Shown here one piece after another: positions 17,584 to 25,221 of a stretch of 64,000 nucleotides of DNA. The DNA is from Bradyrhizobium elkanii USDA 76 (GTDB lineage: Bacteria > Pseudomonadota > Alphaproteobacteria > Rhizobiales > Xanthobacteraceae). Each line of letters begins with the position of its first letter. Within the stretch, counting starts at the first letter, position 1. The stretch lies in contig NZ_CP066356.1 in assembly GCF_023278185.1 (NCBI RefSeq), positions 310,001-374,000 of the forward strand. Direction: 5' to 3'. The notes below the pieces were generated by a model. That model worked only from the letters and a program-made list of their open reading frames with translations, did not search any database and had not been told where the DNA came from. The position numbers were made by a program, and so were the translations under genes.

Positions 17584-17765
17584 GGCGACCTCCCTCCGAG
17601 GAATTGCCATCTGCCAATCAAAATGTCTGGTGCTGTCCTCGCCGTCGATCTTCCCGAAGGACGACGGTGCCAAATCTTGCGCCGCCGCCGTCCATGCGCA
17701 ACTTGTCCAGATGTTTTGCGGCATCATCCTTGCGTATAGCCGGCCCGGTGATGGCTGATTGCAAC

Positions 17766-18155
17766 TCACGCGCCCGGCGCCGTGCGGTGCTGCGCGAGGG
17801 CGGCATCGAGGCATTTGATCAGGACGTCCCCGTCGCAGGGCTTGATCAGAAAGCAGATCGCTCCAGCCTTCAGCGCCCGGACGCGGTCGCTTTCGACGGA
17901 GAACGCCGTGACGAAAATGAACGGAAAGCGGCGCCCGCTGGCAATCAGATGGCTCTGCAGGTCGAGCCCGCTCATGGCCGGCATCCTGACATCCGCGATC
18001 ACACAGGATGTGTCATTCAGGCGGGGCGAGTGCAGAAATTCCTCGGCCGAGGCGAAGGTCTCGACCGCGTAGCCCAGTGATCTGACGAGATTATCGGTCG
18101 CGGTGCGAACCGACAGGTCATCGTCGATGATTGATATCACTGGCGTATTGGACAA
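17766..18155 (-). CDS. Single-domain response regulator (receiver only)
   Basis: The 129-residue protein is a lone receiver domain: acidic pocket in IIDDD, phospho-acceptor Asp55 in CVIADVRMPAMSGLDL, Thr in IFVTAF and Lys in FLIKPCDG. No output domain follows. It resembles FixJ/NodW receiver domains in sequence. It lies 88 bp downstream of the LuxR-type regulator and is probably part of the same kinase operon, where it may act as a phosphate sink or a phosphorelay intermediate; that role is inferred. Confidence 0.88.
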   Translation of the reverse strand: MSNTPVISIIDDDLSVRTATDNLVRSLGYAVETFASAEEFLHSPRLNDTSCVIADVRMPAMSGLDLQSHLIASGRRFPFIFVTAFSVESDRVRALKAGAICFLIKPCDGDVLIKCLDAALAQHRTAPGA

Positions 18156-18243
18156 GGAGGTTTTCCGTGGCCGCAGGGGGCCTCTGGCGTGTGCATCATG
18201 TGGGGGCCACAGTGCGTCGCCAATCGGGGCCGGAGAATCATAC

Positions 18244-18918
18244 TTAGGTTTGCGCCCCGCCGGATGCCTGCCCGATGCCGAGCATCTGCGCCATCCTGAC
18301 CAGGTCGGGCAATGATTTCGCCGCCATCTTCCGCATGATGTGCCCGCGATGTATCTTGACCGTGATCTCGGCTACGCCGATTTCAGCGGCAACCTGCTTG
18401 TTCATGAGCCCCGCGGTGACGAGGCTCATGATCTGGCGTTCACGCGGCGTCAGGGTCGCGAAGGCGGCGCGCAGGTTGGCGAGAACCTTGGCCTCATCGC
18501 GACGATTCCTGTCGCGCTCGATCGCTGTCGTGACGGCATCCAGCATGTCCTGATCGCGGAACGGCTTGGTCAGGAAGTCGACCGCGCCGGCCTTCATGGC
18601 CCTGACCGTCATCGGGATATCGCCGTGGCCGGTCATGAAGATGATCGGAATGTGGATGCCGACCTTCGCCAGCTCCGCCTGAAAGTCCAGCCCGCTCACC
18701 CGCGGCAACCTGATGTCGAGGATCAGGCAGCTCGGGACATCCGGGGGCTTGCGCTGCAGAAATTCATGGGCCGAGCCGAACGCTGCGGTCCGCAGGCCGA
18801 CGGACCGGAAGGGATTGCTCAGTGCGTCGCGCACGGACGCGTCGTCGTCGACGACGAAGACGATTGGATCTTCGGAGCTTGCCAGACCCGAAGGCGATGC
18901 CGCGCGCCCGGTCACCAT
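18244..18918 (-). CDS. FixJ/NodW-like LuxR-family response regulator
   Basis: The 224-residue protein has a receiver domain (VVDDD at 22-26, Asp68 in CLILDIRLPRVSGLDF, Lys in FLTKPF) and a C-terminal LuxR-type helix-turn-helix (LTPRERQIMSLVTAGLMNKQ, then EITVKIHRGHIMRKM). This is the FixJ/NodW/TodT architecture. Its ATG overlaps the end of the kinase gene by 7 bp (ATGGTGA), so the two are translationally coupled and almost surely partners. Target genes are unknown; the coupled tiny Cys4 genes downstream are candidates. Confidence 0.92.
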   Translation of the reverse strand: MVTGRAASPSGLASSEDPIVFVVDDDASVRDALSNPFRSVGLRTAAFGSAHEFLQRKPPDVPSCLILDIRLPRVSGLDFQAELAKVGIHIPIIFMTGHGDIPMTVRAMKAGAVDFLTKPFRDQDMLDAVTTAIERDRNRRDEAKVLANLRAAFATLTPRERQIMSLVTAGLMNKQVAAEIGVAEITVKIHRGHIMRKMAAKSLPDLVRMAQMLGIGQASGGAQT

Positions 18919-20738
18919 GCATGATCCTCTTCGCGCAGTGGCAAGGTGAACTGGAACGTCGTGCCGGGGCCGATGTTCGCGGCCACGGACAGGCGGCCTC
19001 GGTGGGCTTCGACGATCGATCGACAGATCGACAATCCCATTCCCATGCCGCTGGCCTTGGTGGTGTAGAAGGCGTCGAACAGCCGTTCGGCATTCTCGGT
19101 CGCGATCCCGACGCCACAGTCGGTGACCGTGACCACGATCTGCCCGGCCTCGTCATGGCGCGTCCGGATCACGAGTTCCCGCGGCCTGTCCGTGACCGGT
19201 TGCATGGCCTCGATGCCATTGAGGACCAGGTTGAGGATGACCTGCTGCAACTGGATACGGTCGGCGACGACAGACGGCAGCGCGGGAGCGAGGTCGAGCT
19301 GCAAGGATACGAGATGACTCTGCAGTTCATGCTGCACCAGGCCGATCACCTGGTTGATGACTTCATTGATGTCGAGCGATGCCTTCTGATCGGTGGTCTT
19401 GTTCACCATCGCGCGGACGCGCTGGATGACCTCGCCCGCGCGGTTGCCGTCGCTGATGATCGACCTGACCGCGCCGCGGGCTTCGTTCAGATCGGGGGCC
19501 GCCCGGTTGAGCCACCGCAGGCATGCCGCGGCATTGGTGACCACGGCGGCAAGCGGCTGGTTCACTTCATGGGCGATCGATGCGGCGAGCTCGCCGAGCG
19601 CCGTCACGCGCGTGACGTGCGCGAGGTTGGTCTGCGCTTCGTGCAATTCCGCCTCGGCTCGCTTGCGGGCGGTCACGTCGGTGACCGCTCCGATGAAATC
19701 GGTGCCGCCGGAAAGGTTCGTCACCGCATGTGCCCTGGCGTGAACAAACTTGATCGCCCCATTGGGCATCAGCAATCGGTAGCCGTGCTCGAAGTCCTTG
19801 CCGTCGAGCGAGGCGCGGTCGATGGTCCGTTGCACGCGGGCGCGATCGTCCGGATGGACGCGCTGCAGCACCGTGGCATGTGTGATGGAAGGGGCCCTGT
19901 CGAATTCGAAGATCCTGAACGTCTCTTCCGACCAGATGATCTCGCCGCTGGCGACGTGCCAGCCGAAGCTGCCGGTGTGGCTCAATCGCTGGGCTTCGGT
20001 CAGGTACATTTCACTCTGCTGCAGCGCATTTTCGGCGTGCTTGCGCTCGGTGATATCCTCGCATGCGATTAGCACGATCAGCCGATCGTCCAGCCGCCGC
20101 ACGGCCTTGGCGTTTTCGCGGACCCAAAGCCGGGAACCGTCCTTGCGGACCTTCCGGATTTCCCAATTGTGGGTCTGGCCGATGTTGTCGAGGCATGCCG
20201 CGACGTTGCGCTGGACCATATCCCGATCTTCGGCGGCAAAGACCCGCAGCACGGATTGTCCGAGCAGTTCGTCGACGGTGTAGCCGAGCTGTGCCGCGCC
20301 GAACGTGTTGACCGACAGCACGAGGCCCGTGGCGTCGACCATGAAGTACATGACCGGGTTGTGTTCGAACACCTCCTTCCATTGCGCTTCGCTGTTGCGC
20401 AGCGCCTCCATCGCGCGCTCCTCGCCGCTGGCTCGGCCGCGCAACATGGCTTCCATCCGCCTTTGCGAGCGGGCAACCAGACGGATCATCAACAATGCGG
20501 CGGTCAGCGACGCGACGAGCAGCGCCAGGGCAACCAGATGGGCGGGAGCTGCCGGCTGCGGACCAAGCAACAGCCCGATGCAGGTTGCCGCCAGGGCCAG
20601 CACCATGCCGCCGAGCAGCCATTGCTCGGCCGACCAGGACTTCGTGGTCGGGTCGCGGATCATCGGCAGCACCAGCACTTGGCCATCATCATGGGCCGCG
20701 CCGCGTCGCTTGGTGACGGCGACCATCAGCGGCGACAA
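18912..20738 (-). CDS. Membrane PAS-PAS sensor histidine kinase
   Basis: The 608-residue protein has two N-terminal membrane helices (about residues 40-60 and 67-88), two PAS domains (about 115-235 and 240-365), an H-box SIAHEVNQPLAA with His390 and an ATP-binding domain (VVTVTDCGVGI, GMGMGLSI). The HEVNQPL type of H-box is shared with FixL, NodV and TodS kinases. No haem-binding residue typical of FixL is evident. A TTG start at 20738 has a perfect GGGAGGG 5 bases before it; an ATG at 20726 is the alternative. It heads the operon with two response regulators. The signal is unknown. Confidence 0.92.
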   Translation of the reverse strand: MSPLMVAVTKRRGAAHDDGQVLVLPMIRDPTTKSWSAEQWLLGGMVLALAATCIGLLLGPQPAAPAHLVALALLVASLTAALLMIRLVARSQRRMEAMLRGRASGEERAMEALRNSEAQWKEVFEHNPVMYFMVDATGLVLSVNTFGAAQLGYTVDELLGQSVLRVFAAEDRDMVQRNVAACLDNIGQTHNWEIRKVRKDGSRLWVRENAKAVRRLDDRLIVLIACEDITERKHAENALQQSEMYLTEAQRLSHTGSFGWHVASGEIIWSEETFRIFEFDRAPSITHATVLQRVHPDDRARVQRTIDRASLDGKDFEHGYRLLMPNGAIKFVHARAHAVTNLSGGTDFIGAVTDVTARKRAEAELHEAQTNLAHVTRVTALGELAASIAHEVNQPLAAVVTNAAACLRWLNRAAPDLNEARGAVRSIISDGNRAGEVIQRVRAMVNKTTDQKASLDINEVINQVIGLVQHELQSHLVSLQLDLAPALPSVVADRIQLQQVILNLVLNGIEAMQPVTDRPRELVIRTRHDEAGQIVVTVTDCGVGIATENAERLFDAFYTTKASGMGMGLSICRSIVEAHRGRLSVAANIGPGTTFQFTLPLREEDHAW

Positions 20739-21032
20739 CGTCGCCCTCCCAACAAACTGTATATTAGCAGCTTTCTTGCCGCCCGGACGGGATCACGCCG
20801 GCCTTTTTGGCGGTCCATATCGGCGAGATCGCGCGGAAAGCGAAGCCGTCGAGCGCGCTCAGGTCCAGGTTGCGACCTAAACTCAAGTATGAGTCGTCCC
20901 CACCGAATGTAACGGTCTGATCAACCTCCGTTCAATGGCCCGTTCCATCCCGGTGACTACGCTTATTGGGTAATTCGATGACGGTAGAGATTTCCGGGGT
21001 TCAGCAATCGCCAATCCGAGACGGAGATTGAA

Positions 21033-21299
21033 ATGCCCAGCGCGCGCCTGCATCTGATCGTTTGCTCCGACGACGTCGACCACGAGGCAAGGCCTCAGAG
21101 ACGCGATCGCAGCTTCCAGCCTTCCGTTATCGATGGTGGCAAGCAGACGGCAAGCACGCCGGCCGACAACCCGTGGATCGATCTGCTGGACGCATTCGAT
21201 CTGGGCGTTGTGGTCTGTCAGGCCAGCTATCTGGCCTTGTTGGGAGTGAGCCTGGCGGCGCTGCAGCCGCAATTCGACGTGCCGGATTCAGGGCGATAG
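21033..21299 (+). CDS. Possible 88-residue hypothetical protein
   Basis: The ATG is preceded by ACGGAGATTGAA, an acceptable ribosome site, and the frame runs 88 codons. The product has one hydrophobic stretch near its end (LGVVVCQASYLALLGVSLAAL). I recognise no domain. The opposite strand is also open across most of it, which is common in GC-rich DNA and weakens the case. It is isolated between the kinase gene and the membrane-fusion gene. Confidence 0.3.
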   Translation: MPSARLHLIVCSDDVDHEARPQRRDRSFQPSVIDGGKQTASTPADNPWIDLLDAFDLGVVVCQASYLALLGVSLAALQPQFDVPDSGR

Positions 21300-21400
21300 A
21301 TAGCCCGCCCTGAATTCCAAGTCCGGCAGGCTGCCGGGACCGAAGCGCTGGCTGCTCACGCCTGGGTCGCGCATGACGGGTCCGATCACAGCCTCCGTGA

Positions 21401-21451
21401 GAGCCCGGAATCCATTCCCCGCCTAGCCCCGGCCTGATGGATTCCGGGCTC
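21401..21451. repeat. Perfect 15-bp inverted repeat
   Basis: GAGCCCGGAATCCAT (21401-21415) and ATGGATTCCGGGCTC (21437-21451) are exact reverse complements around 21 bases. No second full copy was noticed in the window. Confidence 0.8.
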
Positions 21452-21689
21452 AGTCCTGCAGGCGTCCTCAGCTGCGCAATGGCGCGCCGGAATGATGGGC
21501 GAAGCAGGTCGACGGCGCGGCTCCCGCGCCAGGGTCCGGACCACGGCAAATTGCAGCAATTTTTTCGAAAGATGCCCCCTTCGCTTTAGCCGCTTTTGAA
21601 GCACCTGATTATTGGATCTGTCCGGCAACGGCATCGCTCTGCAGAGCTGTGCGTTGGTTCGCGCACTGACAGATCAGGGGCCGGTCATC

Positions 21690-23045
21690 ATGAATCAGGC
21701 ACAGCAGCACAAGCCGCTTCCCGAAGACAACAATTCCGTCACCAAGGGGGAGGCCGAGGGCGCACGGGGATTGCAGCGCGATCTGCAGGAACGGCTGCAG
21801 CCGGAGCATGACGAGCCGGTCAGCGATAGCGCTCCCCATCCCGAAGCACCCGCCGGCTCGGGCCGGATCGTTCGCCGCCTGCTCAAGGTCGGCATTGGCC
21901 TTGCCATCGTGGCCGTCTTCGGATGGCTGCCGCTCAGGGCCGTGTTGCAGACCTCGAGCGTGGAGGCCGTGGTCAATGCCAGGATCGTGACCTTGCGGTC
22001 GCCGATCGACGGCACCGTGAGCGCGAAGCCGCAGAAATCCACGCAGCTCAGCGTGGTTCGCGAGGGCGATGCGATCCTTCACGTGGTCAACGCGCGCGGC
22101 GATCGCGCGCGGCTCGATGATCTCCGGCGACAGATGTCCCGGTTGGAAAATGAGCGCCCGAGTCTGGCCGCCAAGCTTGCGGCCGCCGAGACGGCGCAAC
22201 AGGATCTTGCCCGCCAGGCCGGCCAGTTCCGTGATGGCCGCATCCTCCAGCTCGAGGCCCGGATCGCCGAAATCCAGACCGCGATCGAGGCCGCCGCCGC
22301 GCGGCGGGAGGAGGCCGTGGCCGCGGTCGAGCGGGCGTCGTCGCTGATCAAATCGGGCAGCGTGTCGACGGTCGAAATGGCTCGCCTGACGCGCGAGCAG
22401 GCGATCTCGCAGCAGACCGAAATCGGCGCGCGACGGCGCCTCGACGCCGCCAAGGTCGAGCTCACCGCGGTAAGGAACGGCACCTATCTCGGCGACAGCT
22501 ACAACGACCGGCCGAGCTCCGTGCAGCGCGAGGAGGAGATGCGCCAGCGCGTCAGCGACCTGCGCGCCGATCTGGCGCATGCCGATGCGGAGATCGGCTG
22601 GCTGACCCACGAGATCGCCGCCGAGCAGCTGCACTACGTCAACCGGGCCGAAGCCGACATCAAGGCCCCGGTCGGCGGCCGCATCTGGGAGATGATGACC
22701 TCGCCCGGCGAGGACGTCAGGGCCGGGCAGCCCTTGCTCAAGCTGCTCGATTGCAGCGGCGCAGTGGTCACGGCGAACGTCACCGAGAGCGTCTACAACG
22801 GGCTGAAGCTCGGCGAGCAGGCGAGCTTCGAGCCGAATGACGGCAGCGCCGCGCTCCAGGGCGAGATCGTCAATCTCACCGGCGCGTCGGGCGCGCCCGC
22901 GAACCTTGCGATCAATCCGGATGCGCTGAACAAGGAGCCCTATCGGGTGACTGTCTCGATGCCGGCGCTCGACACCACGGGCAAGGATTGCGCGGTCGGC
23001 CGCACCGGACGCGTGGTGTTCAACGCGGACGCGGCAAAGTCATGA
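21690..23045 (+). CDS. HlyD-like membrane-fusion protein partnered with glycan synthase
   Basis: The 451-residue protein has a cytoplasmic N-terminus of about 60 residues, one membrane helix (about 63-83) and a periplasmic part with a split biotinyl-lipoyl-like fold. The first half-motif is RSPIDGTVSAK and the second IKAPVGGRIWEMM, separated by a long coiled coil (QMSRLENERPSL to EEMRQRVSDLRADL). It overlaps the GT2 synthase start as ATGA. This layout matches the BgsB/BgsA pair for mixed-linkage beta-glucan in Sinorhizobium and Alg44-like export partners. It is probably the periplasmic conduit for the polymer. The ATG at 21690 is the first sensible start; upstream frame is not conserved-looking. 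Confidence 0.82.
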   Translation: MNQAQQHKPLPEDNNSVTKGEAEGARGLQRDLQERLQPEHDEPVSDSAPHPEAPAGSGRIVRRLLKVGIGLAIVAVFGWLPLRAVLQTSSVEAVVNARIVTLRSPIDGTVSAKPQKSTQLSVVREGDAILHVVNARGDRARLDDLRRQMSRLENERPSLAAKLAAAETAQQDLARQAGQFRDGRILQLEARIAEIQTAIEAAAARREEAVAAVERASSLIKSGSVSTVEMARLTREQAISQQTEIGARRRLDAAKVELTAVRNGTYLGDSYNDRPSSVQREEEMRQRVSDLRADLAHADAEIGWLTHEIAAEQLHYVNRAEADIKAPVGGRIWEMMTSPGEDVRAGQPLLKLLDCSGAVVTANVTESVYNGLKLGEQASFEPNDGSAALQGEIVNLTGASGAPANLAINPDALNKEPYRVTVSMPALDTTGKDCAVGRTGRVVFNADAAKS

Positions 23046-24988
23046 TGGCGGCATTTGCGCCCGGGCTGGTCGCCTTCGGCGCCTGTCTTGCAATCCTGCC
23101 CCTGCTCCACCGCGAGCAGACCCTGGCCCGCATCCTGATGACCGGGATGTCGTTCGTCCTGCTCATCCACTATTTCGCGTGGCGGGTGACCCACACCCTG
23201 CCGCCTCCGGGCCTCACCGCCGACGCGCTGATCGGCTATCCCTTCGTGGCGGCCGAGGCGGCCTCGATGATCGCGGTGTGTCTCTCGCTGCTGTTCCTCA
23301 GCCGGACCATCGACCGCTCACCCGAGGTCAATGCGATCCTGCGTCGATCCAGAGCCAGCGCGGATGCCCCGCTCGTGGACGTCTTCATCTGCACCTACAA
23401 TGAGGAGAAGGCGATCCTGGAGCGCACCATCATCGGCGCGACCGGGCTCAATTATCCCAATTATCGCGTCTGGGTGCTCGACGACGGCCGCAGGCTCTGG
23501 CTGCGCCGGCTCGCCCAGGAGCTCGGCTGCAACTATCTGGCCCGCCCGGACAACCGCCACGCCAAGGCCGGCAACATCAATCATGCGCTCCAGCACGTTT
23601 CCGGGCTGGCTGAGCGGCCGGAGTTCATCTCGATCCTCGATGCGGATTTTGTCCCGATGCCGGACTTCCTGACCCGGGCGATGAGCCTGATGCAGGACGG
23701 CAGCGTCGGCGTCGTGCAGACGCCGCAGCACTTCATCAACCCGGATCCGATCCAGACCAATCTCGCGGCGACCGATGTGTGGCCCGACGAGCAGCGCTTC
23801 TTCTTCGATATCCTGATGCCGGCCAAGGATGCCTGGGACACGGCGTTCTGCTGCGGCACCTCATCGCTGATCCGCTTCTCCGGCCTGATGCAGATCGGCG
23901 GCTTCCCGACCGATTCGGTGACGGAGGATTACCTCGTCACGCTGCGCCTGAAGGAGAAGGGATTGCGTACGGTCTATCTGAACGAGCGCCTGACCATCGG
24001 CCTCGCGCCGGAGGGACTGAAGGAATATATCACGCAGCGCGGCCGCTGGTGTCTCGGTTTCATGCAGATCTTCCGGGGCCGCAGCGGGCCGTTCTCGCGG
24101 CAATCGAAGCTTGCCTTCATGGACCGGCTGTCGCTGGTCGACGCCTTCATGAGCTGGGCGGCGGTCTACAGCACCAAGGTTTTCGGCCTGGTCGTGCCGT
24201 GGCTTTATCTGCTGTTCGGGATCAAGGCGGTCCATGCCGACCTGTTCGAGCTGCTGAAATATTTCTTGCCGTTCTATGTCTGGCACGCCTTCACGATGGC
24301 CTGGATCTCGCGCGGCCGCTCGCTTGCGATCATGACCGACGTGTCGCAATACATCGCAGCGCCCGCGGTGTTGAAGGCGGTCGTGACCGGCCTCGCCCGG
24401 CCGCAGGGCCACAAGTTCAAGGTGACGGCCAAGGGCGGCGACCGCAACCGCCGCTTCATCGAATGGCCGCTGCTGCGGCTCTATGGCGCCGCCCTGCTGA
24501 TCACGCTGCTGGCGATCGCCTACGCGTTCATCCTGCATCTGCGCGGCGACAGCATCGCCTATGGCGGGCTGGCGCTGGCCTGGAGCCTCTACAATTGCGT
24601 CGTACTCGCGATCGTGTGCTTCATCTGCATCGAGCAGCCGCGGCGCCGCAAGGCCGAGCGGTTCGAACGCGACGAGCCGATCCTGATCCATCAGGACGGC
24701 GAGATGCGCTTGATCCGGATGGCCGACATCTCGATCTCGGGTGCGCGCTTCATCGATCCCGTCCCGCCCGCCATCGGTTCCTTGATCAAATGCAATGTCT
24801 ACGGACAGAACGTCGCCGCGACCGTGGTCCGTCGCACCCGCGACGGCTTCGGCGTCCGCTTCGAGGATGCGGTGGCGACGCGGGTCAATGTCGTGCGCGC
24901 GTTCTATGCCGGCGAATATGTCCGCGCCTTCCACGGCGTGCGCGCGGCGCCGGTCGGCAAGGCCCTGCTGATGCGGTTGTTCGGTTGA
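23042..24988 (+). CDS. GT2 beta-glycan synthase with C-terminal PilZ domain (BcsA/BgsA/CrdS-like)
   Basis: The 648-residue protein shows all processive GT2 motifs: Asp113 in VDVFICTYNEE, DDG (147-149), DAD (200-202), TED (294-296) and QRGRW (332-336). About seven membrane helices flank the catalytic domain. At the C-terminus RKAER (536-540) and DISISG (562-567) fit the PilZ signatures RxxxR and (D/N)xSxxG, so c-di-GMP should activate it. The gene overlaps the membrane-fusion gene (ATGA). No BcsB, BcsZ or BcsC gene is present, so a cellulose operon is unlikely; a curdlan-type or mixed-linkage beta-glucan is a better guess. The polymer is not determined by sequence. Confidence 0.88.
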   Translation: MMAAFAPGLVAFGACLAILPLLHREQTLARILMTGMSFVLLIHYFAWRVTHTLPPPGLTADALIGYPFVAAEAASMIAVCLSLLFLSRTIDRSPEVNAILRRSRASADAPLVDVFICTYNEEKAILERTIIGATGLNYPNYRVWVLDDGRRLWLRRLAQELGCNYLARPDNRHAKAGNINHALQHVSGLAERPEFISILDADFVPMPDFLTRAMSLMQDGSVGVVQTPQHFINPDPIQTNLAATDVWPDEQRFFFDILMPAKDAWDTAFCCGTSSLIRFSGLMQIGGFPTDSVTEDYLVTLRLKEKGLRTVYLNERLTIGLAPEGLKEYITQRGRWCLGFMQIFRGRSGPFSRQSKLAFMDRLSLVDAFMSWAAVYSTKVFGLVVPWLYLLFGIKAVHADLFELLKYFLPFYVWHAFTMAWISRGRSLAIMTDVSQYIAAPAVLKAVVTGLARPQGHKFKVTAKGGDRNRRFIEWPLLRLYGAALLITLLAIAYAFILHLRGDSIAYGGLALAWSLYNCVVLAIVCFICIEQPRRRKAERFERDEPILIHQDGEMRLIRMADISISGARFIDPVPPAIGSLIKCNVYGQNVAATVVRRTRDGFGVRFEDAVATRVNVVRAFYAGEYVRAFHGVRAAPVGKALLMRLFG

Positions 24989-25026
24989 TCCGCGGGAATC
25001 GAGGCTTCGCAGCCCGGCTTGCCATT

Positions 25027-25193
25027 CCGTGATCCCCGCGCAAAGGCTTCGCCTTTGTCGCTGGAGGAGCGCGGAACGTGCGTCTCGAAGGATCGACGGC
25101 CCGGTCGCTTCCGCGTACTCCCACTCTCTTGCGGAAAACATGTGGCCGTCGATCCTTCGAGACGGCCGCTGCGCGGCCTCCTCAGGATCACGG
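25027..25193. repeat. Long imperfect inverted repeat, family A copy 2
   Basis: It starts CCGTGATCCCCGCG followed by CAAAGGCTTCGCCTTTG and ends CTCCTCAGGATCACGGG. It lies between the convergent glycan synthase and glnD genes, about 40 bp and 30 bp from their stops, where a bidirectional terminator would be expected. Confidence 0.83.
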
Positions 25194-25221
25194 GTCTTGC
25201 ACGCTCTCCCGCGTCTTCGAT

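Larger units (their letters stand above)
20739..21689. other. Gene-poor 950-bp region
   Basis: No convincing gene of normal size lies here. The left part is the upstream region of the kinase gene. One small candidate frame (21033-21299) has a ribosome site. At 21401-21451 the perfect 15-bp arms GAGCCCGGAATCCAT and ATGGATTCCGGGCTC enclose a 21-base loop. The sequence after it (CTCAGTCCTGCAGGCG) and before it resembles further decayed intergenic repeat material. The remainder shows nothing I can name. Confidence 0.6.

Noticed and set aside
17618..17806. A 62-codon minus-strand frame between the receiver-only gene and the first Cys4 gene
   Set aside because: It overlaps the end of the response regulator gene, lacks a ribosome site and has random-looking composition.
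20883..21272. A 129-codon minus-strand frame in the gene-poor region
   Set aside because: No ribosome site, no recognisable motif and biased composition; the opposite small frame has better start signals.
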